DNA from: Fundidesulfovibrio magnetotacticus
Lineage (GTDB): Bacteria > Desulfobacterota > Desulfovibrionia > Desulfovibrionales > Desulfovibrionaceae
DNA length: 64,000 bases
Direction: 5' to 3'
NCBI RefSeq assembly: GCF_013019105.1
Contig: NZ_BLTE01000004.1
Span: 1 to 64,000 of the forward strand
Below, one piece after another: positions 1 through 10,059 of this stretch (positions are counted from its first letter, which is position 1; every line of letters begins with the position of its first letter). The notes under the pieces are model-generated. The model was not told where the DNA came from. It searched no databases and saw only the letters and a list, made by a program, of their open reading frames with translations. The position numbers and the translations under genes were made by a program.

Positions 1-314
1 TCTTGGTTGCAGAGGAGCAATGCCGCGCAATCATGCCCATCGCAGTCGTCTGTGAGGGGTAATAGCCGAAAACGACCTTTTGCAACGGGCTGTTAAGGGT
101 CCTCGGCTGGATCAACTTCGCCTTCATGCACATACGCTCCCCCACCCCGGGCACCCCCCTCTGTGACGAGAGGGAGGTGGGTCTAAAGGGTCCCATCGGG
201 GGGATTGGGCGTAGGAGCCTTGCTGAGCTTCGGGTGGGGGCCCTCGTGATGGTGTAAACTGCGAAAAGCTCGTCAGCAGCAAAAGGTTGTAGAGCTTTTG
301 AGGGGAGTGAGGTC
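1..314. other. intergenic stretch, no gene seen
   Basis: I see no convincing coding region here. One imperfect inverted repeat (left arm 153-162, right arm 169-178, one mismatch) could form a hairpin, but no T-run follows on either strand, so I do not call it a terminator. The last dozen bases carry the ribosome-binding site of the small ORF that starts at 315. Confidence 0.4.
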
Positions 315-503
315 ATGCCAAAGCTCGTCAAGCTGGAGAGTCTCAGAATCAAGGCCGAGAAGCGGGCCACCAGCCGGGTGGATTGGGCAAAGGTGGACGG
401 GGACCAGGCCGCAGAGTTGCTCCTGGCCGGGCCACGGAAGCTGGACCCGCTGCCGATCCTGGCCACGCTCCCGCAAAAGCCGTCGGGCGCAAAGCCCGAG
501 TAG
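315..503 (+). CDS. hypothetical small protein, 62 aa
   Basis: Unrecognised. The ATG is preceded by a purine-rich GGGGAGTGAGG (302-312), a fair ribosome-binding site. The product is mixed-charge and soluble, with a basic N-terminal third (MPKLVKLESLRIKAEKR) and a proline-rich tail. It has no membrane segment and no motif I can assign. It lies alone on the plus strand, outside the far end of the CRISPR array, probably within the same accessory region. It may be a small accessory gene or a chance ORF; only the RBS and start context argue for it. Confidence 0.35.
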   Translation: MPKLVKLESLRIKAEKRATSRVDWAKVDGDQAAELLLAGPRKLDPLPILATLPQKPSGAKPE

Positions 504-713
504 CCGTACCAGGGCGCGAGAAACCCGCCGTTACTTACGAGGCGGCCAGTGGTGTCGCCAGACGCCAATCTCGCCAAAGCCAACTGGTCATCTGACCCGA
601 TTACGGACTGCCAAAGCCAGCTAGGATTCCCAAACGCTGGAGTCAGGGCGAATTTGAGTTCACCTTGAAAGCCAGGGGCCGTTGCTTGGCGGCGTCGTAG
701 GTCTTCTGCGGCA

Positions 714-959
714 TCAATGTCCTTGGCTGCCTTGTTGGTTCGCGTCTGCTTGTTCCAGGGCTTCAAACAGGCGTGCAATGTATTTGAAGAGCCAGAGCTG
801 GCGGCCCGGCACCATTTTGAGCAGGTTCCACTTGCGCCATCGTGCATGCCCTGTGATGGCCAGTCGGCTACTGCTGCCGTAGTCGCGCACGTCCATGGTC
901 AGGTGCTTGCCCTCCCATCGGTAGAGCAGGGGCAGTGTGGTAGGGTCTGGTAGGCACAT
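714..959 (-). CDS. hypothetical small protein, 81 aa, beside the array trailer
   Basis: Unrecognised. I chose the ATG at 959 because a perfect Shine-Dalgarno AGGAGGT sits 4 nt upstream on the minus strand. The open frame extends further upstream, but those codons run into the CRISPR trailer and lack an RBS. The product is basic and aromatic in its middle (RWEGKHLTMDVRDYG, then ARWRKWNLLKMVPGRQLWLF) and ends in a short helical, Gln/Asn-rich tail. There is no signal peptide. It starts about 84 bp beyond the last decayed repeat and runs away from the array, so array transcription could read into it. Confidence 0.5.
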   Translation of the reverse strand: MCLPDPTTLPLLYRWEGKHLTMDVRDYGSSSRLAITGHARWRKWNLLKMVPGRQLWLFKYIARLFEALEQADANQQGSQGH

Positions 960-1042
960 GTTGACCTCCTTGAGTTGGCTGTTGGGGCAGTGCCCACGTT
1001 GTTGGGAGGAGCGCCGTTCGAGCGTGACCGTGCGATAGTGGG

Positions 1043-1071
1043 TAGGTATCACCTCAGCACACGGGGTACAT
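1043..1071 (-). repeat. highly degenerate CRISPR repeat remnant
   Basis: This 29-nt segment starts exactly 61 bp before the first recognisable repeat at 1104, which is the array period. Aligned without gaps it matches the consensus at about 16 of 29 positions, including the GCAC core, the GGGG half of the stem and most of the ACA end. I read it as an old leader-distal repeat decayed almost beyond recognition. Confidence 0.5.
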
Positions 1072-1103
1072 GTTTGGCTGCCTGGCGTCATTGAGCCCCC
1101 GCA

Positions 1104-3817
1104 CGAATCTTCCCCGCGCACGCGTGGAACACTTCGACGTGGCTTCTATCACCTCCGCGCAATCCGGGATCTTCCCCGCGCACGCGTGGAACACTTCTCC
1201 TGTCGCTCGATGCGGGCCGCCACGTCCGGATCATCCCCGCGCACGCGGGGAACACGTTGGCGAGGGAGCAGCCATCGAGTTCATGGGCGGATCATCCCCG
1301 CGCACGCGGGGAACACTTGGCCATGTCCTTGAGCTCGAAGCTGCCCGCCGGATCATCCCCGCGCACGCGTGGAACACTTCTCCTGTCGCTCGATGCGGGC
1401 CGCCACGTCCGGATCATCCCCGCGCACGCGGGGAACACTTTGCCGTCCTGGTCCATGATCGCGGACACGCCGGATCATCCCCGCGCACGCGGGGAACACC
1501 TCCAGGCTCGGACGCCCGATGAGGTCTACGGCGGATCATCCCCGCGCACGCGGGGAACACGAGGTGGTGGGATGACCGGCCTCATCGTCGACCGGATCAT
1601 CCCCGCGCACGCGGGGAACACGCGTAAGTATGTCGCAGGGTGTGGAACGTGACCGGATCATCCCCGCGCACGCGGGGAACACTCGCCAAGGATGGCGTAG
1701 TCGTGCGACAGGAGCGGATCATCCCCGCGCACGCGGGGAACACTCCCCTTTGGCCTCGATCCTGGTCAAAACGTCCGGATCATCCCCGCGCACGCGGGGA
1801 ACACTGGTAGCCCGTGGCAGACGCCGCGCCCAGGTCCGGATCATCCCCGCGCACGCGGGGAACACCCGCGCCTTGATCTCTTCAAGCCTTGTCATGACGG
1901 ATCATCCCCGCGCACGCGGGGAACACTTCCGCTCGCGTTGATCCATATCTAAGCGCTCCGGATCATCCCCGCGCACGCGGGGAACACCTCTGGCTTGGAA
2001 ATGATGAAGGCTTGTATAACGGATCATCCCCGCGCACGCGGGGAACACCTCGTGAAAGTCCACGTCTGCCAACAGCACTTCGGATCATCCCCGCGCACGC
2101 GGGGAACACCACACTTCGATGGACAGCCCGCCGAGCAGCCACGGATCATCCCCGCGCACGCGGGGAACACAGGACTCTCGGTGGGTTTCTCCTGCAATCA
2201 TACGGATCATCCCCGCGCACGCGGGGAACACATCGCCCTGGACCTCGTGGAGCCCCAGGCGCGCGGATCATCCCCGCGCACGCGGGGAACACAGCCGGGG
2301 CCTATTTTTTTGATGGACATTGCGCGGATCATCCCCGCGCACGCGGGGAACACAGCTCAACCAGCGGATCAACCGCCGGGGCCTGCGGATCATCCCCGCG
2401 CACGCGGGGAACACCTCCCGTTTGGTGCAAGCTGGGTGTTCTGAGACGGATCATCCCCGCGCACGCGGGGAACACGAGGTTTAGGCGGCCGGGGCAGCGG
2501 CGGAAGGGGGATCATCCCCGCGCACGCGGGGAACACGTGGAGTTCGCGCCCGACGGCTCCGTGGTCGCCGGATCATCCCCGCGCACGCGGGGAACACACC
2601 CGGACCCGAGCGCGATCCACCGCAGCGAGCGGATCATCCCCGCGCACGCGGGGAACACGCCACGGTGGCGTTCGCCGCCATGACGGTCGGCGGATCATCC
2701 CCGCGCACGCGGGGAACACTGGTGTCTCCACTCATGCCTGCACAGCAGTTGCGGATCATCCCCGCGCACGCGGGGAACACCTCTGGGGATGCTGCTCCCA
2801 GAACTGCCCAGACGGATCATCCCCGCGCACGCGGGGAACACAACGGGCGGCCGGTTCAGCGATCACGCAGCGCCGGATCATCCCCGCGCACGCGGGGAAC
2901 ACCGCCTCCTCGCCAAGGGCGAGAAAATACCATCCGGATCATCCCCGCGCACGCGGGGAACACTGAAGCGGGGCCTGGAGGATGGTGTCCACCAGCGGAT
3001 CATCCCCGCGCACGCGGGGAACACACCACGTCGGCCTCGGGCAACACCCTGGCGGGCGGATCATCCCCGCGCACGCGGGGAACACGTCTGCCTCCCGACC
3101 ACCAACATCGGTTCGTTCGGATCATCCCCGCGCACGCGGGGAACACAGGGCGTCCACCACCACGAAGGGGGCGTCGGCCGGATCATCCCCGCGCACGCGG
3201 GGAACACTCCTGAACGTGATTCTGGGCCATGATGCGCTCCGGATCATCCCCGCGCACGCGGGGAACACACGGAGCAGACCCTGACGGGCACGGGCGGGTT
3301 CGGATCATCCCCGCGCACGCGGGGAACACTCGATGCGGGAGGACCAGAGTTTGTTTTCCAGCGGATCATCCCCGCGCACGCGGGGAACACCTGGACGGCG
3401 CGGTGGGGCGTCTGGCGGTGGCCGGATCATCCCCGCGCACGCGGGGAACACTTGGAGGACGACGCCCGCGACCTCCATGTTGTCGGATCATCCCCGCGCA
3501 CGCGGGGAACACACCATGACCGGCCGGCGCGACCCCGCCGAGCCCGGATCATCCCCGCGCACGCGGGGAACACGACTATCCGCAGTCTGTATATATCCAC
3601 GACAACGGATCATCCCCGCGCACGCGGGGAACACATTCCTAGTGCCCACAGGTCTACAAAATTATACGGATCATCCCCGCGCACGCGGGGAACACCAGTA
3701 CCCCCAGCAGGTGGGCAGGGGTTTGCCCGGATCATCCCCGCGCACGCGGGGAACACCTAAAACCCCGTGGTGCATCTGTCACGAATGACGGATCATCCCC
3801 GCGCACGCGGGGAACAC
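1104..3817 (-). CRISPR. type I-E CRISPR array, 45 repeats and 44 spacers
   Basis: The 29-nt repeats read on the plus strand as CGGATCATCCCC, then GCGCAC, then GCGGGGAACAC. On the minus strand they begin GTGTTCCCCGCG, as type I-E repeats do. From 1166 to 3789 repeats start every 61 bp without exception, giving 32-nt spacers; the first interval (1104 to 1166) is 62 bp. The leader lies at the right end beside cas2, so transcription runs right to left. Decay sits at the leader-distal end: repeats at 1104 and 1166 carry CTTCCCC and GCGTGG changes, and the one at 1349 carries GCGTGG. The spacers at 1195-1226 and 1378-1409 are identical. The many ORFs crossing the array (SSPRTRGT, HPRARGEH, IIPAHAGNT periodicity) are repeat artefacts. 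Confidence 0.99.
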
Positions 3818-3913
3818 TCTTCCGGCAAAACGCCACAGTTACTGGATTTTTTCAAGCGGTTTTCGGGTGCCAACAAGCTCGCTCTCGATTGTCAAAGAAC
3901 GCAGGACGTTTGG
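3818..3913 (-). promoter_or_regulatory. CRISPR leader between cas2 and the first repeat
   Basis: These 96 bp separate the cas2 stop codon from the first, leader-proximal repeat. The segment is more AT-rich than its surroundings, with runs of T and A on both strands. On the minus strand a perfect TTGACA occurs at 3895-3890, but I find no good -10 hexamer 16-18 bp downstream. By position it should hold the pre-crRNA promoter and the adaptation (IHF-type) determinants known for type I-E leaders. Confidence 0.75.
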
Positions 3914-5098
<1,185 letters not shown>

Positions 5099-5099
<1 letters not shown>

Positions 5100-5734
5100 C
5101 AGGCCCTCCTGGCCAGCATCAACCCGCAGCCGAACCCCTTGGCCGGGCCCACGCCCAGCGTCAACGCCCTCAAGACCGCCTCCGGGGCGGTCACGCGGGC
5201 GAAACCGGCCATGTCCAGCGCGGAGACCTTGGCCTTGGACCCGTAGCGCCACAAGCGGTGCTGCACGTAGCTCGTCACGTTCACGCCCTTGGGGTCGAAG
5301 ACCAGCCCCCAGGACTCCTGGTGTTTCTCAAGCCATTTGAGCCCCTCGCTCTGGGCCAGCTCCGCGCGGGGCGGCACGGGCTCCTTCGCGGCCAAGAGGC
5401 GCATCCGCGCGTCCTGCACCACGTCGAAGCGGTCCTGCCTGCCGTCCGCCCCCTTGCGCTTCACCACGGCGTTCACCCGTAGCGACACGTAGAGCCTGTC
5501 GCCCTTGGAAAGGCGAGGCGCATACGGCTTGCTGCGCACCCGCCATGCCCCCGTGGCGTCCTCGGGCGGGCGCGCGGAGACCGTGAGGAAGGTCACGGGG
5601 TCCATCTCCCGATACAGGAAGTCCCGCTTGCGCTCGGGGGAGTCGGAGAAGAGCCCCCACAAGGCCTGGTGCGCGTCGTAGAAGCCGTCGATCACCGCCT
5701 TGCGGGGATCGAGGATCAGTTGGCTAAAGTACAT
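5099..5734 (-). CDS. cas6e: Cas6e (CasE/Cse3) crRNA endonuclease
   Basis: A 211-aa protein opening MYFSQLILDPRKAVIDGFYD, which matches the MYLSKV-type start and the following HQxLW segment (AHQALWGLF) of Cas6e. A glycine-rich C-terminal loop (GVGPAKGFGCGLMLARR) is the usual RNA-binding signature. It cuts the repeat hairpin and stays in Cascade on the crRNA 3' handle. A GTG at 5740 is also in frame; I chose the ATG at 5734 for the family match and the GAGGGGG upstream. It overlaps the cas5e end by 11 bp. Confidence 0.95.
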
Positions 5735-6464
5735 CGTCACCCCCTCTCGGCTTTGCGGCCGGGATGTCGCGGGATGCCTCGCGGCGCTCCACGAAGAGCC
5801 TGCGCCCGTGGTGCGCGGTCAGATCCCGCACCAGGGCCCCGCTGTCTTCGGCGGTGTCCAGGTGCGCGGTCGTGGCGTCGGGACGCCTGAGCCGGTCGTG
5901 CAGCTCCCGGTGCAGCCCGTAGACCGCCAGGGCCTCCTCGAACCCGGCGTGCTCCCCCACCTGGGGGTGGAAGGGCAGGCCGGGCGGACAACTCTTGCGG
6001 CCCAGATACGGGGTGAACGCAGGCCGCCGCAGGGCCTCGGCCAGGGCCTCCAGGGTGTGAGGCGGGGCGTCGCCCCTGACCCGCAGGCAGGCGGTGAAGC
6101 AGGCGTCGCACAGGTAGCCCCGGCGCGAGAGGATGGTGTAGGGCTCCTCGTCCTCGCCCAGGAGCCCGCCCAGCTCGTCGGAGCGGGTGCGGTAGACCCG
6201 GTTGCGGCGCTCTGGGGGCGTCTGCACGGTGTGGAAGTCCAGAAGCGGCGTGCCGGGCAGGTCCGTGCGCACGGCCAGGTCGTAGGAGTCCGCCAACACG
6301 GTCAGGCGTTCCTCCTCCTCGCGCCGCACGCCCAGCGCCGCGCCCAGGAGCCCGAACACCGCCGAGCGCGTGGGATGGGAGGCGCTCAGGCGCACCTCCC
6401 CCACGGCCACCAGCCCGTAGGCCTGCAACGGCCCGTACAGCTGGAAGGTCAGGTACAGGGCCAT
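5724..6464 (-). CDS. cas5e: Cas5e (CasD) Cascade subunit
   Basis: A 246-aa protein beginning MALYLTFQLYGPLQAYGLVA, the typical Cas5 N-terminus in which the RAMP fold holds the crRNA 5' handle. Later segments HPTRSAVFGLLGAALGVRRE and LSRRGYLCDACF also fit CasD. It caps the Cas7 backbone and contacts Cse1. The gene follows cas7e with no real gap and overlaps cas6e. The tail (RREASRDIPAAKPRGGDD) is charged and variable, as is common in the family. Confidence 0.95.
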   Translation of the reverse strand: MALYLTFQLYGPLQAYGLVAVGEVRLSASHPTRSAVFGLLGAALGVRREEEERLTVLADSYDLAVRTDLPGTPLLDFHTVQTPPERRNRVYRTRSDELGGLLGEDEEPYTILSRRGYLCDACFTACLRVRGDAPPHTLEALAEALRRPAFTPYLGRKSCPPGLPFHPQVGEHAGFEEALAVYGLHRELHDRLRRPDATTAHLDTAEDSGALVRDLTAHHGRRLFVERREASRDIPAAKPRGGDDVL

Positions 6465-6467
6465 GGC

Positions 6468-7601
6468 CTACTCCGCGGCGAAGCGGACGAGAGCATCCAG
6501 CGTCCCCTTCCCTTCCAGGGCGTTGAAGCATTCGGACTGGGCAGTCTGGCCGTAGACGCGCTCCATGGATTCCCTGGTCGATTCCAGCTTCTTGATGGCT
6601 TCAAGCCCCATATCCTCTTCCTCCACGGGATTGAGGAAGGCCAGCGACAGCCCCCGGGGCTGGGCGTCCCCCTTCTCGGCCAGGGCGTAGAAGGCGTAGG
6701 CGCGGGAGGCGAAGCTGCTCTGCTTGCCCGAGGGGGCCACGGTGCACGCCGCGCGCACCAGGGCCTCCAGGGCCTTGGCCGCAAGGGCCGCGTCGTTGCA
6801 CAGGTTCTCCGCCAGCAGGGAGCGGTCCACGCACACGTAGAGGTAGAAGACGCCCGCCCCGAACTCCAGCACGCCCATGTGGCCCGCGCCCTGGTCGTCC
6901 TTGTTCAGGTCGTCCACGGCGGTGAAGAAGTCGTCCTCGGCAACGGCCTTGTGCACGGTCAGGGCGTGGGCCACCTGCACGGCGGCCTCCACGTTGAAGC
7001 GGGCGCTGGCTGCCAGCATGCGCCCGAACATGGCGATGTCCGCCGCCTTCACGCGGTGGCGCAAGAGGTCCAGGGCATCCTTCTCCGGGACGGCCCCGGA
7101 GGCGCGGCAGGCCTCCGTCAGCCTGGCCGCCTCTTCCAGTTCCTCGGGGCTCAGGTGGGCCAGCTGCTCGATCTCCAGCGATTCCAGGAGTGCTACACGC
7201 TTCTTGGCAGGGTCGGGGTCCTTGTCGGCTTTGCTTTCGCTCTTGAGTTTACCAAACACCCCGGCCACGGCCCGGGCGATCTCGACGGCCTTGGTCTCCT
7301 TAAGGGCGTTCAGGGTCCCGGCGGCGGACTCGTCTTTCCAAGCGGCGGCCAGCGGCACGCCGTTGACCAGGGCGGCGAAGACCTTGCGGCCAAGCTCCTT
7401 GGTGCGCGTGCCCAGGTGTGCCCCGCCCAGGGCGGCCTGGAACACGTCGGAGGTGCGCCAGGCGCGCTTGAGGCTCTGGGAGGAGACCCGCAGCCGGGCG
7501 GCGTTGCCGAGCATCATGGACTTGGGCGCGCCCAGGTCGTCGCGGTTGAGGTTGGAGGCGGCGTAGCTGGTCAGGATATGAAGCTGCACGAAACGCGACA
7601 T
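6468..7601 (-). CDS. cas7e: Cas7e (CasC/Cse4) Cascade backbone subunit
   Basis: A 377-aa protein opening MSRFVQLHILTSYAASNLNR, then DDLGAPKSMMLGNAARLRVS and SSQSLKRAWR, the hallmark N-terminal motifs of Cse4/CasC. Six copies line the crRNA and flip out every sixth base of the guide. An insert rich in Lys, Asp and Glu (near 7190-7260) is probably the variable thumb or helical region. I chose the ATG at 7601 because GGGAGA precedes it at good spacing; an in-frame start 11 codons upstream lacks this. Confidence 0.96.
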   Translation of the reverse strand: MSRFVQLHILTSYAASNLNRDDLGAPKSMMLGNAARLRVSSQSLKRAWRTSDVFQAALGGAHLGTRTKELGRKVFAALVNGVPLAAAWKDESAAGTLNALKETKAVEIARAVAGVFGKLKSESKADKDPDPAKKRVALLESLEIEQLAHLSPEELEEAARLTEACRASGAVPEKDALDLLRHRVKAADIAMFGRMLAASARFNVEAAVQVAHALTVHKAVAEDDFFTAVDDLNKDDQGAGHMGVLEFGAGVFYLYVCVDRSLLAENLCNDAALAAKALEALVRAACTVAPSGKQSSFASRAYAFYALAEKGDAQPRGLSLAFLNPVEEEDMGLEAIKKLESTRESMERVYGQTAQSECFNALEGKGTLDALVRFAAE

Positions 7602-7614
7602 GGCGGATTCTCCC

Positions 7615-8208
7615 TTATTTTCCGGGTTTTTCACGGTGAACGTAGTAGTCCATGGCCCACCCTCGGCGGGTCTTCTCGTCCCAGAAGCACGCGCCCCGCA
7701 GCAGGCTGCGCCAGGCAGCGCCCACGGGGGCCTTGCCCTCCAGGTATTTGGCCAGCCTGCGCAGCATGAGGAACAGGGCTTCGGACTCCTGATCCTCCAG
7801 GGTGAGCAGCTTGCGCATGCGCGGATCGCGCGTGGATTCCTGGCCCTTTTCCGGTTTGAGCAGGCCCGCGAAGTGGGGCGGGGCTCCCTCCGTCCGATCC
7901 TTCACCGGGGGGGCCACATGGGCCAGCACCCCCAGGCCCAGGGCCAGGCGTTCCTGATCCTGGTGGTCGAGGTCGATGCCGTTCCGGGTCAGCAGGGCCA
8001 CCGGCCCGCGCTGGAATTCGGGGGTGATGAAGACGGCCAGGGGCGTCTTGGCGCGCCGGAGCACGGCTCGCGTTCCCCGGTCGTCTTCGAGGCCCCGCCA
8101 CCACGCCTCCAGGACGGACCAGAACCGACCGGCAAGCTCGTCCATGGCCATCCGGTCCGTCTGGTCTTTCAGCATCCAGGGGTTCATCAACTCTCGCAGT
8201 CTCGTCAT
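7615..8208 (-). CDS. cse2: Cse2 (CasB) Cascade small subunit
   Basis: A 197-aa mostly helical, Arg-rich protein with the size and position of Cse2. Recognisable pieces are RAVLRRAKTPLAVFITPEFQ near the start and EALFLMLRRLAKYLEG followed by ACFWDEKTRRGWAMDYY at the end. Two Cse2 copies form the belly of Cascade and stabilise the R-loop. The ATG at 8208 overlaps the cse1 stop (ATGA), so the two are translationally coupled. Confidence 0.93.
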   Translation of the reverse strand: MTRLRELMNPWMLKDQTDRMAMDELAGRFWSVLEAWWRGLEDDRGTRAVLRRAKTPLAVFITPEFQRGPVALLTRNGIDLDHQDQERLALGLGVLAHVAPPVKDRTEGAPPHFAGLLKPEKGQESTRDPRMRKLLTLEDQESEALFLMLRRLAKYLEGKAPVGAAWRSLLRGACFWDEKTRRGWAMDYYVHREKPGK

Positions 8209-9833
8209 TGCCGTCCTCCCTTGCCGTCCATGGGCAGCCCGAGGGCCTTGGAGCAGCCCGTGTAATTGAAGGCCTTCATCCTGTTGAGCGCGCCGTAAAT
8301 GGTTTCGAGCCTGCGTGCCGGGAAGCTGCCGCGCTCCGCCGTGTCCTGGAACAACCTTCCGGTTCTGGCCAGGAGCACGCCCCGCCAGGTTTCGTAGACT
8401 TCCAGCGGGTACTCCGCGTTTTTCAGGCAGGCGATGATCTCCTGGACGCGCTGCTCGAACGCCTGTTTCGTGTCGGCCCAGAAGCGCATGGAGAGCCCTG
8501 CGAGGAGCGTGGCCTCGGCCTTGGCGTTGCGAGCGCCGTCGCTGAACAGGGCCTCCTTCGCTGCCGCGAGCAGGTTGCGCCGGGCCTGGTCCGCCGCGCG
8601 GACCATACGGCCTGCCCGATCCGCCAGGATCGCCGGGGCATCGGGGATGTCCGGTGGGAGGTCGTAGACCGGGTATTCCTCCTCACACCAGTTGAGGGCC
8701 TTCATGTTGTCCATGTCCCAGCCGAAGGCCCGCAGTCGGGCTGCTTTCCCTCCCATGGCGCCCCGCAGGGACTCCCGGAAGTTGCCGACTGCCAGGGCCG
8801 GCCGCACCGGGAACTTCTCGTCCTGGGCATCGCCGTAGACCAGTCCGAGCCAGTGGTTGTAGCCGCGTCCCTCGCTGACGCCCTTGAGGGTCAGGGGCTC
8901 CTTGCCGGGGCCCTGCTCCCGATGCGGCGTGAGGGGGTGTCGCCAGCCGACGCCGTAGTTGTTGCCGTAGTTCCTGGCCAGGAAACGGCGCACGAAGACA
9001 CGGCCTGTTTCGCCGCACACCGGGCAGGCAGAGGGGTGGGCGTCTTCCTCCGGCTCCAGGACCACGCGGCGGGGCGTGGCCCAGTAGTGCGTGAGAAAGT
9101 GGCGGCCCGCGGCGTGGATTTCCGTGCCCTTCTTGTCGCTCACGGCGGTGGGCGCGGCCCAGGGGAACACGGCGGCGGCGTGGTGCGGGGCGGCAGACAG
9201 GGGCGTGACGCCCTTGGCCTCAAGAGGCAGCACGTTGGACCAGACCGTGCGCCAGAGCGAGTCGCCAATGATGAGCGTGGACAAAGGCCCGCCGCCGCGC
9301 AGGGAGACCCGGTAGCCCACCCCGCCCGAAGGAGCATAGGCCTGGAGGGCGTAAAGGGCCGCTGCTGCGCAGGAGGGGCAGAGACGGTCGGGTGAATGGT
9401 CGCGCTTGATGAAGAAGTCACCGTTGTGGCGCGCGGCGTTTTCGCCGGGCGTGTCCATGAGCAGGGCGGCCACGGGGGAGGGGCCGCCCGCCTCGGCCAC
9501 GGAGAGGGTGAGGTCCTGGAGGAAACGGGGACGTTCACCGAAGAGGTTGAAGTGGGGTTCGAGGGGCTTGAAGGCGGCGGACAGAGCTTCGGGCTGTGGG
9601 GCGTCGCCGGGGTCCAACTGTCTGCGCCAGAGCTTGCTGGTGGCCGGAGGCAGGGCCGTCTGCACCAGCCCCACCAGGAACTCCAACAGCGCGCCCTTGA
9701 AGTCCGGCCGGGGGGTCTCGATATCCAGGGGGACATCGGCCTCCGTGAGTTGCCAGGGCGCGATGCGCTCGCGCTTCCCGCTGGCTCGTCGCACGGGAAT
9801 CCAGGGCTCCGACAAGAGATTGAACTTGTCCAT
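8205..9833 (-). CDS. cse1: Cse1 (CasA/Cas8e) Cascade large subunit
   Basis: A 542-aa Cas8e, the PAM-reading subunit that recruits Cas3. It starts MDKFNLLSEPWIPVRRASGK, the canonical N-terminus. A CPSC motif near residue 158 and CPVCGETGRVF near 270 look like zinc-binding knuckles. The C-terminal helical bundle contains SMRFWADTKQAFEQRVQEII. AAGGAG lies about 10 bp upstream of the ATG. It is the first gene of the Cascade-adaptation operon and is separated from cas3 by a 640-bp interval holding the CreTA-like elements described below. Confidence 0.96.
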   Translation of the reverse strand: MDKFNLLSEPWIPVRRASGKRERIAPWQLTEADVPLDIETPRPDFKGALLEFLVGLVQTALPPATSKLWRRQLDPGDAPQPEALSAAFKPLEPHFNLFGERPRFLQDLTLSVAEAGGPSPVAALLMDTPGENAARHNGDFFIKRDHSPDRLCPSCAAAALYALQAYAPSGGVGYRVSLRGGGPLSTLIIGDSLWRTVWSNVLPLEAKGVTPLSAAPHHAAAVFPWAAPTAVSDKKGTEIHAAGRHFLTHYWATPRRVVLEPEEDAHPSACPVCGETGRVFVRRFLARNYGNNYGVGWRHPLTPHREQGPGKEPLTLKGVSEGRGYNHWLGLVYGDAQDEKFPVRPALAVGNFRESLRGAMGGKAARLRAFGWDMDNMKALNWCEEEYPVYDLPPDIPDAPAILADRAGRMVRAADQARRNLLAAAKEALFSDGARNAKAEATLLAGLSMRFWADTKQAFEQRVQEIIACLKNAEYPLEVYETWRGVLLARTGRLFQDTAERGSFPARRLETIYGALNRMKAFNYTGCSKALGLPMDGKGGRQ

Positions 9834-9867
9834 GGAGAATGTGCTCCTTACGATATGGATACATGGA

Positions 9868-9896
9868 ATACTATGCTACAGGGCGTACACGGGCAA
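9868..9896 (-). promoter_or_regulatory. candidate sigma70-type promoter of the Cascade operon
   Basis: On the minus strand TTGCCC (9896-9891) and TAGTAT (9873-9868) are separated by exactly 17 bp. Each matches the consensus at 4 of 6 positions. The predicted start is about 30 bp before the cse1 ATG. The -35 lies inside the outer part of a long hairpin (9888-9933), so upstream transcription could interfere with it. Inferred from sequence only. Confidence 0.4.
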
Positions 9897-9933
9897 CCCC
9901 GGAAGCGATTGGAACGCTTCGGGGTTGCCCGTG
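9888..9933 (-). repeat. long hairpin directly after the mini-ORF
   Basis: Left arm 9888-9907 and right arm 9915-9933 pair over 19 bp with one bulged base and a 7-nt loop. The hairpin begins 1 bp after the stop codon of the 31-codon ORF. No T-run follows on either strand, so it is not a textbook intrinsic terminator. It could be a 3' stabiliser or a weak terminator that separates the mini-ORF from cse1. Confidence 0.7.
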
Positions 9934-9934
9934 C

Positions 9935-10030
9935 TCAGGCGGGTGATGAGATGAAAATGAGGATGAGCCCGAGTTCGTCCAGGATCAGCAGGACGATAAA
10001 GAGATTCCGCCTCCGTCTGTAACAGGTCAT
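9935..10030 (-). CDS. 31-aa basic-hydrophobic peptide ORF, CreT-like toxin candidate
   Basis: The ORF starts at the ATG at 10030, 4 nt after a perfect AGGAGGT (10041-10035), and stops at TGA 9937-9935. The peptide opens MTCYRRRRN and continues with a leucine/isoleucine-rich stretch, LFIVLLILDELGLILIFI. That basic head and hydrophobic body resemble small membrane toxins. Codons 5-8 are AGA CGG AGG CGG, including the AGA and AGG arginine codons expected to be rare in a high-GC genome. The described archaeal CreT is an RNA toxin that exhausts a rare Arg tRNA through early AGA codons, so either mechanism is possible. An ACCTCCT at 10095-10089 is perfectly complementary to the Shine-Dalgarno and could sequester it. 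It may instead be a leader peptide. No homologue is known to me. Confidence 0.6.
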   Translation of the reverse strand: MTCYRRRRNLFIVLLILDELGLILIFISSPA

Positions 10031-10059
10031 GGTGACCTCCTGGGGTTGGCGCAGCGGAA

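Noticed and set aside
153-178. Hairpin near the left edge as an intrinsic terminator
   Set aside because: It has a mismatch in the stem and no T-run on either strand.
1070-3817. Many long open frames across the CRISPR array, with repeated SSPRTRGT, HPRARGEH and IIPAHAGNT blocks
   Set aside because: They are translations of the 29-nt repeat in three frames. The 61-bp period and absence of RBSs show they are not genes.
9888-9933. Hairpin after the mini-ORF as a standard terminator
   Set aside because: The stem is strong but no T-run follows, so I list it as a repeat with unknown role rather than a terminator.
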